Assembly: GCF_041435215.1 (NCBI RefSeq)
Contig: NZ_CP108394.1
Location: 930,001 to 994,000, forward strand
Length of the DNA: 64,000 nucleotides
Direction of reading: 5' to 3'
From: Streptomyces sp. NBC_01314
GTDB taxonomy: Bacteria; Actinomycetota; Actinomycetes; Streptomycetales; Streptomycetaceae
Within the stretch, counting starts at the first letter, position 1, and each line of letters opens with the position of its first letter. Positions 17,342-24,570 of the stretch are shown here, in pieces. Both the position numbers and the translations under genes were made by a program. Below the pieces are notes generated by a model, which saw only the letters and a list, made by a program, of their open reading frames with translations, did no database searches and was not told the DNA's origin.

Positions 17342-17827
17342 GAGACCCCCCAGGACGCGAAGGTCGCACACGCTATTGGCGTTCACCCCCCGTGAACAGT
17401 CGGCATTCGGCCGAACACGATTCCCTCCGGAGGGTCACGCCGTTCGGGCCGCGGCTGAAACTCGGACCCGGGATGCTGGGCGAGCGCGTCCGGGGCACGG
17501 GACGCCGTCCGGTTCGTGAAGGACGCGCTGCGCGGCTCCCCGCCGGCGGTGTGCCACACGTCCGCTCCTGCGCAGCCGGTAGACGGTTGCTCCCACCCGA
17601 ACCGGGTTGGTGTGGCTGTTCTGACCCGCCTCAAGGATCTGACGCCGGGCGATGAGAAGGTGCTGCGACGGGCGGGCAGTATCGCCAAGGCCACGCACGA
17701 CCAGTGGGCGCCGGCCCGACGCTGCCAGTTGGCGCACATCCAGAAGTGGAAGCCGGAGTGCGCATCGGCATTTGCCGAAACCGATCCCGGCGGTCACCCG
17801 GACCGTGCGCGGCCACCGTCTCCGCGG
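17342..17827. other. Gap of 486 bp with a possible transposase scrap
   Basis: This region separates the secreted-protein pair (promoter on the right side of 17341) from the 3' end of the LacI gene. Apart from the possible remnant at 17607-17780 I see no gene. Confidence 0.4.
17607..17780 (+). pseudogene. Possible fragment of an IS-associated (TnpB-like) protein
   Basis: The plus frame here reads VLTRLKDLTPGDEKVLRRAG and then THDQWAPARRCQLAHIQ. It resembles the N-terminal region of a family of Streptomyces IS-associated proteins, with a piece missing between the two blocks. Codon use is coding-like, but there is no start, and the frame runs into non-coding sequence. Identification is from memory of that family and is weak. 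Confidence 0.25.
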
Positions 17828-18859
17828 TCACGCCTCCTGCAGAGCCGGAGCGGGCCGCTCCCCCGACCCCCGGACGATCAGGCGGGTGGGGACCGTGACG
17901 GTACGGGCGCGCGTGCGGTCACCGTCCAGGCGGGCCAGCGCGGTGGTCGCGGCAGTCCTGCCGATCTCCTCGGGGTCCTGGGCGACGACGCTCAGGGCGG
18001 GTTCGAGTGCCTCGGCGAGGGCCACGTCGTCGAAGGCGACGACAGCGACGTCCTTGCGGCCGGCGCGGGCGAGTTCGGTCACTATGCCCAGCGCGACGAT
18101 GTTGTTGCCGGCGAACAGCGCGGTGGGAGGGTCGGTCAGGCCCAGGAGTTGGGACGTGGCCGTGGATGCGCCGTGCTGGTCGTGGGCGTTGGTGACCAGC
18201 GTGCGGTCGTAGGGGATCTCGGTCTCCTGCAGCGCCGAGCGGTAGCCCGCCAGACGTTCGCGGCGGGTGTAGAGCTTGGTGGGCAGGTCACCGATGAAGC
18301 CGATACGCCGGTGCCCGTGGGCGACCAGGTGCGCGACGCCGTCGTGGGCGCCCATGCGGTTGGTGCTGACCACGCTGTCCGTGGCCAGGCCCGATCCCGG
18401 GCGGTCGAGGAAGACGATGGGCAGGCCGGCGGCGCGGTGGGACTTGAGGTGGGAGTGGTCGGCGCCGACGGACGGCACGACCATCAGGATACTGATGCGG
18501 CGCGCGAGGAACTTGTCCGTCAGCGCGCGTTCGCGGTCGGGGTCGTCCGCGGAGGAGCCCATGAGCAGCGTCAGTCCGCGGTCGCGGACGGTGTCCTCGA
18601 TGCTGCTGGCCACGGCTCCGAAGAAGGGGTTGCCGAGGTCGGGGATGACCAGGCCGACGGTGGTGTCGGGTCCGCCGACGCGGATGTTGCGGGCCATGAG
18701 GTTCGGCTGGAAACCGAGCTTGGCCACCGCGGCCATCACCTGTTCGCGGGTCTGGGCCGAGGCGGGTCCGTCCTCGTTGAGGACTCGGGAGACGGTTTTG
18801 GCGCTGACGCCCACTTCTCGGGCGACGTCGGCCAGGGTGGGGCGGCGGTTGGCTGCCAT
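17828..18859 (-). CDS. LacI-family transcriptional regulator of the sugar ABC operon
   Basis: 343 residues. The N-terminal LacI helix-turn-helix and hinge helix are plain (TLADVAREVGVSAKTVSRVL, then LMARNIRVGG). The rest is a periplasmic-binding-like sensor domain (VGLVIPDLGNPFFGAVASSI), and VAVVAFDDVALAEALEP is the usual C-terminal block. It lies directly downstream of the ribose/fructose-type ABC operon, after a terminator. I infer that it binds the repeated TGTCATCGTTGAC elements found before that operon, the kinase and the ABM gene. The inducer is probably the transported sugar or its phosphate. Confidence 0.88.
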   Translation of the reverse strand: MAANRRPTLADVAREVGVSAKTVSRVLNEDGPASAQTREQVMAAVAKLGFQPNLMARNIRVGGPDTTVGLVIPDLGNPFFGAVASSIEDTVRDRGLTLLMGSSADDPDRERALTDKFLARRISILMVVPSVGADHSHLKSHRAAGLPIVFLDRPGSGLATDSVVSTNRMGAHDGVAHLVAHGHRRIGFIGDLPTKLYTRRERLAGYRSALQETEIPYDRTLVTNAHDQHGASTATSQLLGLTDPPTALFAGNNIVALGIVTELARAGRKDVAVVAFDDVALAEALEPALSVVAQDPEEIGRTAATTALARLDGDRTRARTVTVPTRLIVRGSGERPAPALQEA

Positions 18860-18884
18860 GGAGGAAACGGTCTCCTGTGCTCGT

Positions 18885-18928
18885 CACTCACAGGTTCCGG
18901 ACACGGCCTGGGCCGGAACCTGTGAGTG
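18885..18928 (-). terminator. Terminator of the sugar ABC operon
   Basis: Sixteen-base arms (18885-18900 and 18913-18928; CACTCACAGGTTCCGG and its complement) pair perfectly around a 12-base loop, 14 bp after the ATPase stop codon and before the LacI start. It separates the ABC operon from the regulator gene. Confidence 0.8.
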
Positions 18929-18941
18929 CTTCAGTCGTACG

Positions 18942-19778
18942 TCAGTTGGCCTGGACTCCCGCGGCCTTGGCCGCCGCGGAATCCGCCACGACAGTATCTC
19001 CGGCCGCGTCGACGGTGAGCGCGCCGGTCATGATGGCGACGACCTCCGCCATGGAGTAGTCGGAGGGCTTGATCACGGCGGCGCGCCTGCCGAGGCGGTG
19101 GACGTGGATCCGGTCGGCGATCTCGAAGACGTGCGGCATGTTGTGGCTGATCAGGACGACCGGCATGCCCTTGTCGCGGACGCGGCGGATGAGGTCGAGG
19201 ACCTGACCGGATTCCTTGACGCCGAGGGCGGCGGTGGGTTCGTCCATGACGACGACGCTGCGGGCCCAGGCGACGGAGCGGGCGACGGCGACGGCCTGCC
19301 GCTGTCCGCCGGAGAGGGTCTCGACCGACTGGGTCAGCGAGCGCAGGCCGATCTTCAGGTCGGCCATGTGCTCGGCGGCCTCCTCGCGCATGCGCTTCTT
19401 GTCGAGCATGCGGAAGACACTGCCGAGGACGCCGGGGCGGCGCAGTTCGCGTCCGAGGAACATGTTGGAGGCGATGTCCATGGAGGCGGCCACGGCGAGG
19501 TCCTGATAGACCGTCTCGATGCCGTGGGCGCGTGCGCTCTGCGGTCCGGAGAAGGTGATGGGCCGGCCGTCGAGGCGTATCTCGCCCTCGTCCGGGGTCA
19601 CCGCGCCGGTGAGGGCCTTGATCAGGCTGGTCTTGCCGGCGCCGTTGTCACCGATGACGGCGAGGACCTCGCCGGGCAGCAGGTCGAAGTCGGCGCCGTC
19701 GATGGCGGTGACCTGGCCGTAGCGCTTGACCAGACCGCGGGCCTGCAGCACGGGCGTGGGAGTGGAGGTGGCGGTCAT
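18942..19778 (-). CDS. Sugar ABC transporter ATPase (FrcA/RbsA half-size type)
   Basis: 278 residues and a single ATPase domain: Walker A GDNGAGKTS, Q-loop YQDLAVAASM, signature LSGGQRQAVAVARSV, Walker B VVVMDEPTAALG. The GDNGAGKTSLIKALTG form is typical of the ribose/fructose carbohydrate-uptake-2 family, but this is a half-size protein like FrcA, not the tandem RbsA form. Its start overlaps the permease stop by 4 bp. It is the last gene of the operon SBP-permease-ATPase and is followed by a hairpin terminator. Confidence 0.92.
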   Translation of the reverse strand: MTATSTPTPVLQARGLVKRYGQVTAIDGADFDLLPGEVLAVIGDNGAGKTSLIKALTGAVTPDEGEIRLDGRPITFSGPQSARAHGIETVYQDLAVAASMDIASNMFLGRELRRPGVLGSVFRMLDKKRMREEAAEHMADLKIGLRSLTQSVETLSGGQRQAVAVARSVAWARSVVVMDEPTAALGVKESGQVLDLIRRVRDKGMPVVLISHNMPHVFEIADRIHVHRLGRRAAVIKPSDYSMAEVVAIMTGALTVDAAGDTVVADSAAAKAAGVQAN

Positions 19779-20788
19779 CGGGCCTTCTTCCGGGAGAGCT
19801 GGTCGACGGTCACCGCGAGGATCACCAGGACACCGGTGATCAGGGTCTGGTAGATGGAGGCGACGCCCATCAGCTGCAGACCGTTGCGGAAGACACCGAC
19901 GATGAGGACGCCGATGAAGGTGCCCAGGACCGAACCGCGGCCGCCGAAGAGGCTGGTGCCGCCGAGAACCACGGCGGTGATGCTGTCGAGGTTGTCCGTC
20001 TGCCCGGCCTGCGGGTCGCCGACCCCGGTGCGGGAGATGAGCAGCACGGCGGCGATGCCGTAGAGGAGGCCGGCCACGGTGTAGACGCCGATGGTCAGGC
20101 GGGAGGTGCGGATGCCGTTCAGGCGCGCCGCCTCCGGGCTGTTGCCCAGCGCGTAGACGTGTCGGCCCCAGCCGGTGCTGCTCAGCGCGTAGGCGAGGAG
20201 AAGGAACAGGGCGATGGTGACCAGGGAGCCGTACGTGATGTCGGTCTTGCCGAGGGGGAAGGTCTGCCCGAGGGCCGTCAGGGGGCCGGGCAGGTTGGTG
20301 ACCGTCTGTTCCTCGGAATAGATGTGGGTCAGGGCGAACGCCACGTTGAGCATGCCGAGGGTGACGATGAACGGCGGCAGCGGGATCTTCTGCACGAGCA
20401 GCCCGTTGAGCAGCCCGAAGCCGCCGCAGACGACCAGGCCCAGGGTGATGGCGGCGAGCGGGGGAAGGGAGCCCTCGGCGGCCATCTTGGCGATCACGAT
20501 GCTGCCGAACGCCATCACGGCTCCGCACGACAGGTCGATGCCCGCCGTGAGGATGATCAGGGTCTGTCCGATGGCGAGGGTGCCGACGACCATGACCTGC
20601 TGCACGATCAGCGAGAAGTTGCCGCCCGTGAGGAACTGGTCGGTCGAGAGGGAGAAGAAGGCGCAGGCCAACAGGAGGGCGACCAGGGGGCCGGTGGTCG
20701 GTGCCGTGAGCAGTCGGCGGGCCGTGGTCGGTGCTTTGAGCTCGGCGTACGGCGAGGACGTGCCCGGGGGTGTGGTCGTGGCTGTCAT
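19775..20788 (-). CDS. Sugar ABC transporter permease (FrcC/RbsC type)
   Basis: 337 residues with about ten membrane segments and the BPD_transp_2 signature (GTLAIGQTLIILTAGIDLS, then ALGNSPEAARLNGI and LGGTSLFGGRGSVLGTFIG). This permease family forms a homodimer. The ATG at 20788 follows AAGGAC; the frame is open further upstream to 20899 but reads as non-coding there. It sits between the binding-protein gene (146-bp gap with a hairpin) and the ATPase gene. Confidence 0.92.
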   Translation of the reverse strand: MTATTTPPGTSSPYAELKAPTTARRLLTAPTTGPLVALLLACAFFSLSTDQFLTGGNFSLIVQQVMVVGTLAIGQTLIILTAGIDLSCGAVMAFGSIVIAKMAAEGSLPPLAAITLGLVVCGGFGLLNGLLVQKIPLPPFIVTLGMLNVAFALTHIYSEEQTVTNLPGPLTALGQTFPLGKTDITYGSLVTIALFLLLAYALSSTGWGRHVYALGNSPEAARLNGIRTSRLTIGVYTVAGLLYGIAAVLLISRTGVGDPQAGQTDNLDSITAVVLGGTSLFGGRGSVLGTFIGVLIVGVFRNGLQLMGVASIYQTLITGVLVILAVTVDQLSRKKAR

Positions 20789-20851
20789 GCGAAGTCCTTG
20801 TCGGAAGACAGAAGTCGTTGCCCGCCCTGGTCGGAGGACAAGAGGACAAGC

Positions 20852-20892
20852 GGGCGGCCGTCCCCCGGTCAGGAAGGAAGGGACGGCCGCCC
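20852..20892 (-). terminator. Intra-operon hairpin between binding protein and permease
   Basis: GGGCGGCCGTCCC (20852-20864) and its exact complement (20880-20892) form a 13-bp stem with a 15-base loop. Such structures after a binding-protein gene commonly stop part of the transcription or protect the 5' mRNA, giving more binding protein than membrane subunits. Confidence 0.65.
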
Positions 20893-20934
20893 CGCTCAAG
20901 GGAGAGGCGGAGTCGTACGGACCTCAGGGGCGAC

Positions 20935-21957
20935 TCAGCCCCAGCAGTTCTCCAGGCCGTAGCCGGTGTCCTTGGACGTGATCCCGTCCTGGGCCTTGTC
21001 GGTGATCAGGGTGACGCCCGTGTCGGTGTAACCGGACGCCTTCTTGCCGTCCTTGGCGTACGTCACCACGGCCTTGACGCCCTCGGAGGCCATCTTCAGC
21101 GGGTACTGCTGCGAGGTGGCGGCGATCTTGCCGTCCTTGACCGCCTGGGTCCCGGTGCAGCCGCCGTCGACGGAGACGATCAGGACGTCCTTCTCCCGGC
21201 CCTTGGCCTTGAGCGCGGTGTACGCGCCCAGCGCGGCCGGCTCGTTGATCGTGTAGACGACGTTGATGTCCGGCTCCTTCTGGAGACAGTTCTCCATCGC
21301 CGTCTGCCCCTTGGCCTGGTCGCCGCCGGTGTCCTGGGCGCAGGCGACGTCCTTCTCGGTGGCGCCGAAGCCCTTGAGGAAGCCGTTGTGCCGCTGGACG
21401 CCGACGGAGACACCCGGTGCGAGGTCAAGGGCGGCTATCTTCGCGGTCTTGCCCTTCATGGCGGCCTTGGCGTACTCGCCGATCAGCTCGCCGGCCTTGA
21501 GGTTGTCGGTGGCGAAGAGGGCGTCGACCGCGCTCTCCGGTTCGGTCGGGGTGTCCAGGGCGATGACCAGGACGCCCTTGGCCTTGGCCTTCTCGATCGC
21601 GGGCACGATGGCCTTGGAGTCGCTCGGGGTGATCAGGATGCCCTTCACGCCGGCGGCCACCATGTTCTCGATGGCCGTGACCTGACCGGCGTTGTCGCCG
21701 TCGAACTTGCCGGCCGCCGTCATCAGCTTGACGCCCTCGGCCTCCGCGGCCTTCTCGGCGCCCTCCTTCATCTTCACGAAGAACGGGTTGGTGTCGGTCT
21801 TGGTGATCAGACCGACCTTGACCTCGCCCGAATCAGAGCCGGAGCCGGTGGACGTCGATCCGGAGCCGGACCCGCAGGCCGTCAGGGCGAGGGCCGCGAC
21901 GCCCGTGACAGCGGCGGTTCTGAGGAGGGAGGAGGACAGGCGAGTGGTGCGAGACAT
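20935..21957 (-). CDS. Sugar-binding lipoprotein (FrcB/RbsB type)
   Basis: 340 residues. The signal peptide with lipobox ALTACGSGSG shows a lipoprotein. The mature part is a periplasmic-binding-protein type I fold (VKVGLITKTDTNPFFVKM, VKGILITPSDSKAIVP), as in fructose, ribose and xylose receptors. ATG at 21957 has a CAGGAG site. The nearby PfkB kinase and family similarity make fructose or another ketose or pentose the likely ligand, but the sugar cannot be fixed from sequence. The promoter contains two copies of the presumed LacI operator. Confidence 0.92.
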   Translation of the reverse strand: MSRTTRLSSSLLRTAAVTGVAALALTACGSGSGSTSTGSGSDSGEVKVGLITKTDTNPFFVKMKEGAEKAAEAEGVKLMTAAGKFDGDNAGQVTAIENMVAAGVKGILITPSDSKAIVPAIEKAKAKGVLVIALDTPTEPESAVDALFATDNLKAGELIGEYAKAAMKGKTAKIAALDLAPGVSVGVQRHNGFLKGFGATEKDVACAQDTGGDQAKGQTAMENCLQKEPDINVVYTINEPAALGAYTALKAKGREKDVLIVSVDGGCTGTQAVKDGKIAATSQQYPLKMASEGVKAVVTYAKDGKKASGYTDTGVTLITDKAQDGITSKDTGYGLENCWG

Positions 21958-22017
21958 GATCGACTCCTGTGGGATAGCGGGCGGCACGGGGTCGGGTACT
22001 GAGCATGCCGTCCGGGG

Positions 22018-22047
22018 TGTCATCGTTGACTTATGTCATCGTTGACA
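22018..22047. promoter_or_regulatory. Tandem LacI-type operators in the ABC/kinase divergent promoter
   Basis: TGTCATCGTTGAC occurs at 22018-22030 and again, as TGTCATCGTTGACA, at 22034-22047: two direct repeats 16 bp apart. Each is a near-palindrome (TGTCA, four bases, TGACA) of LacI-operator size. The location between the divergent binding-protein and kinase genes suits coordinate repression by the LacI protein at 17828-18859. Confidence 0.7.
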
Positions 22048-22193
22048 CCGCCTGGCGAGGATGATGGACTCCGTTTCCCGGAAACGTCAATGCCCCGCGC
22101 TCGTCACAAATCGGCAACGCCCCGGCGTCACCCGCCGGCAGCCACGCCCCGACGCGTCCGGCCTGCCCGTCCGTTCGTCAGAGAAGAGCAGCC

Positions 22194-23156
22194 ATGAGCC
22201 CGCGTCAGATCACCGTCCTGGGAGAGTGCGTCGCGGACGCCTTCGCCGAACCCGCGAGCACCTCGAACGAACTCGCCCTGCGTGTACTGCCGGGCGGCGG
22301 ACCCGCGAACACGGCAGTGGCCCTGGCCCGGCTCGGCACCCCGGCCCGCTTCCTCGCGCGCTTGTCCGGTGACGTGTTCGGCCGCCTCTTCCGCGCCCAC
22401 CTGGAGGCGTCCGGGGTGGACCTGTCGAGCGCCGTCCAGGCCGCCGAGCCCAGCACCCTGGCCGTGGCGGAACTGGATTCCCAGGGGCAGGCGGCGTTCT
22501 CCTTCCACGCGCAGAACACGGCCGACTGGCAGTGGACGGCCGGGGAACTGGCGCGGGTGGACCTGTCCGGCACCGACTGCGTGCACACCGGATCGCTGGC
22601 CCTGGTCCGGGAACCCGGGGCGGCGGTGGTGGAGGACTTCCTGGCGGCGGCCGCCCCTGGCGCGACCATCAGCATCGACCCCAACGTCCGGCCGCTGCTG
22701 GTGCACCCCGACGTCTACCGCGCCCGGCTGGCGCACTGGTGCGCCCTCGCCGATGTACTCCGACTGAGCGAGGACGACCTGGAACTCCTGCTGCCGGGCA
22801 CCCCACCCGAGGAGGCGTGCGACCTCTGGCACGCGGCCGGGGCACGGCTGGTCGTGATCACGCGCGGTGCCGACGGTGTGCTGGCCTCGCTCGACGGCGA
22901 ACGGATCCGGGTCCCCGCCGTGCCGACGACCGTCGCCGACACGGTCGGGGCCGGGGACTCCTTCACCGCCGGGCTGCTGCACCACCTCGGCGCCCACGGC
23001 CTCCTCGGCGGCCGACTGACGGAACTCAGCCTCGACGACGTCGCGCAGGCGTGCCGGTTCGCCGTCCAGGTAGCCGCCCTGACCTGCGCGGTCGCCGGTC
23101 CCAATCCCCCGTGGCAGAGCCAGCTGACGCAGCTCGCCACAGCCGACCGCGCGTGA
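22194..23156 (+). CDS. PfkB-family carbohydrate kinase (fructokinase-like)
   Basis: 320 residues with both PfkB signatures: N-terminal GGGPANTAVALARLG and C-terminal DTVGAGDSFTAGLL, whose aspartate is the catalytic base. Such kinases phosphorylate fructose, ribose or related sugars with ATP. It is divergent from the sugar ABC operon with shared operators, so it should phosphorylate the imported sugar. ATG at 22194 is preceded by AGAGAAGAG. The length is normal and the protein looks intact. Confidence 0.9.
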   Translation: MSPRQITVLGECVADAFAEPASTSNELALRVLPGGGPANTAVALARLGTPARFLARLSGDVFGRLFRAHLEASGVDLSSAVQAAEPSTLAVAELDSQGQAAFSFHAQNTADWQWTAGELARVDLSGTDCVHTGSLALVREPGAAVVEDFLAAAAPGATISIDPNVRPLLVHPDVYRARLAHWCALADVLRLSEDDLELLLPGTPPEEACDLWHAAGARLVVITRGADGVLASLDGERIRVPAVPTTVADTVGAGDSFTAGLLHHLGAHGLLGGRLTELSLDDVAQACRFAVQVAALTCAVAGPNPPWQSQLTQLATADRA

Positions 23157-23242
23157 CGGGCATGAGAACCGCCTGAGCGTGCGTCGCAGCCGGACCGTTG
23201 ACGCGTCGGCCGGATTGCCTCCATCATCGGGCCACCACTCGG

Positions 23243-23272
23243 TGTCATCGATGACACAAGTCAACGATGACA
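23243..23272. promoter_or_regulatory. LacI-type operator pair upstream of the ABM gene
   Basis: TGTCATCGATGACA (23243-23256) is a perfect palindrome, and 23260-23272 is the exact inverted copy of TGTCATCGTTGAC seen at 22018 and 22034. The pair lies 106 bp before the small monooxygenase gene and after the kinase gene, extending the regulon to a third transcript. Confidence 0.7.
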
Positions 23273-23377
23273 CTGGCCGGCGCCGTGGACGACGGCGCCG
23301 GACAGGACGTCACTTCCGGCCGGTCCGCGCCGGACATCAGGCTCGGCCGCGCTGACGGCCGCAGCACAGGAGACCTC

Positions 23378-23671
23378 ATGAACAAGTCCCTGCTCGCCGA
23401 GTTCACCGCCCGCGAGGGAGCGGAGGACGAGGTCACCCGCCTGATCCTGGAGTACGCCGAGAGGGTGCGGGAGGAGGACGGCAATCTCGCCTTCGACGTC
23501 TACACCAAGGAGTCCCACCCCCGCGCCTTCTGGATCTTCGAGGTGTACCGGGACGAGGACGCCTTTCAGGCCCACCTGAAAGCACCGTACGGCGGCCCGT
23601 TCAACACCCTCCTCACCCCGCTGATCGAGGAGGACGCCTCGGTGCTGACCTTCCTCGATCCGGTGACCTGA
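23378..23671 (+). CDS. Small antibiotic-biosynthesis-monooxygenase (ABM/YgiN) domain protein
   Basis: 97 residues, MNKSLLAEFTAREGAEDEVT followed by FDVYTKESHPRAFWIFEVY. This is the dimeric alpha+beta-barrel ABM fold of putative quinol monooxygenases and of LsrG-type phospho-sugar isomerases. ATG at 23378 has a CAGGAGA site. With operators shared with a sugar ABC system and kinase, a role in processing the phosphorylated ligand (as LsrG does for phospho-AI-2) is attractive but unproven; a generic quinone monooxygenase is the alternative. Confidence 0.82.
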   Translation: MNKSLLAEFTAREGAEDEVTRLILEYAERVREEDGNLAFDVYTKESHPRAFWIFEVYRDEDAFQAHLKAPYGGPFNTLLTPLIEEDASVLTFLDPVT

Positions 23672-23790
23672 CGGCCCCTGTTCCGGCGACGCGGCACGCG
23701 GCATCGGCCGGGACGGCCCGCGCGGCCGGAAGGTAGGGTCTGCGACCAACCGCGGGCTCGCATTAGGCACGGGGCGGGGAGCGCGTAATT

Positions 23791-23821
23791 GAATCCTCCC
23801 CTCCCTGAAGGGAAGGGGATT
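23791..23821 (-). repeat. Right-end hairpin of the TnpB element
   Basis: GAATCCTCCCCTCCC, the loop TGAA and GGGAAGGGGATTC form an imperfect stem-loop at the 3' side of tnpB, the usual place of the IS605-family right end. In TnpB elements this end, plus the tnpB 3' region, is transcribed as the guide (omega) RNA, with the guide taken from the flank just beyond it. Confidence 0.6.
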
Positions 23822-23827
23822 CCTGGC

Positions 23828-24495
23828 TCAGGCCGCCTCCTGGAGCAGCGCTCCAGGAGGTCTTCCGCCATCAGCGCCAGCCGGGTTGAGACCAGCCCGG
23901 ACGAGCATGACGCGGGCGGAGTTCTTGTCCCGAGGGGACACATTTCCGCACGCGGTGCAGGTGTAGGTGCGCTCACCCAGCGGCAGGCGATGCTTGGCTC
24001 TCGCATCGCAGTGCGCGCAGTCCATGGTGGTGTGCGCGGGGTGGACGAGGCGGATGTCCCGCCCGTGCTTGCGGCCCATCTCGATCAGAGCCGACTTGGT
24101 GGCGCCGATGGCGGCGTCGGCGGCCTTGCGGGCCATGGTGCTCCTGGCCAGGAATTTCGGGCGGAAGTCCTCGACGGCGATGGCGTCGTGGTCGCGGACC
24201 ACTTTCTTGGCCCACTTGCGGCCGGTGTCCGCACGCTGTCTGGCGACCTTCTTGTGCGCCTTCGCCCGCAGTTTCTTCGCCTCGCGGTAGCCCTTCGATC
24301 CGGGCCTGCCCTTCTTCGGCCTGCGGCGGGCCATCATGCGGTCGTACCGGGTCAGCTGCGCCTTGGCTTTCCTGCCGTGCCCGGCGTGGGGCAGGTCGTG
24401 CGCGTCGGACGTGGTGGTCGCGGTCTCCTTCACCCCCCAGTCGACGCCGAGTACACGGCCTGTCTCAGGCAGGGGCTGGATCTGGGCGGGGACGA
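23828..24495 (-). CDS. tnpB: TnpB RNA-guided nuclease, 3' exon (C-terminal part)
   Basis: This exon encodes the catalytic half: GRVLGVDWGVKET with the first RuvC aspartate, IAVEDFRPKFLARS with the glutamate, a four-cysteine zinc ribbon (CAHC...CTAC), and PRDKNSARVM with the last aspartate. All RuvC-like residues are present. The minus-strand frame continues upstream into intron sequence as an artefact. Joined to 26989-27541 it makes 1221 nt, exactly 407 codons including stop, with junction YGSF-VVPAQ as in intact relatives. A perfect 11-bp hairpin (23836-23860) lies within its 3' end. Confidence 0.85.
23836..23860 (-). ncRNA. Hairpin in the tnpB 3' end, part of a putative omega RNA scaffold
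   Basis: CCTCCTGGAGC and GCTCCAGGAGG pair perfectly around AGC. The site overlaps the last codons of tnpB, where omega RNA of TnpB systems is processed from the mRNA. Together with the end hairpin at 23791 it could form the scaffold. No guide boundary can be proven here. Confidence 0.4.
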
Positions 24496-24570
24496 GTCGG
24501 GTAGCCGGGACACGTCGCCGTGTCCCGGCCCCCTCAGAACCGTGCGTGCCACTTTCACGGCACACGGCTC
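24496..24570 (-). ncRNA. Group II intron domains V and VI
   Basis: Domain V on the minus strand starts GAGCCGTGTGCC, has a GTGAAAGT tip and ends GCACGGTTC (24537-24570). Domain VI pairs GCCGGGACACG with its complement (24504-24514 and 24519-24529) around a four-base loop. The branch-point adenosine is the unpaired A opposite 24502. The RT stop codon (24569-24571) overlaps the first bases of domain V. Confidence 0.8.

Noticed and set aside
23791..23860. CRISPR-like repeat near tnpB
   Set aside because: Only single hairpins are present; there are no regularly spaced repeats and no cas genes.
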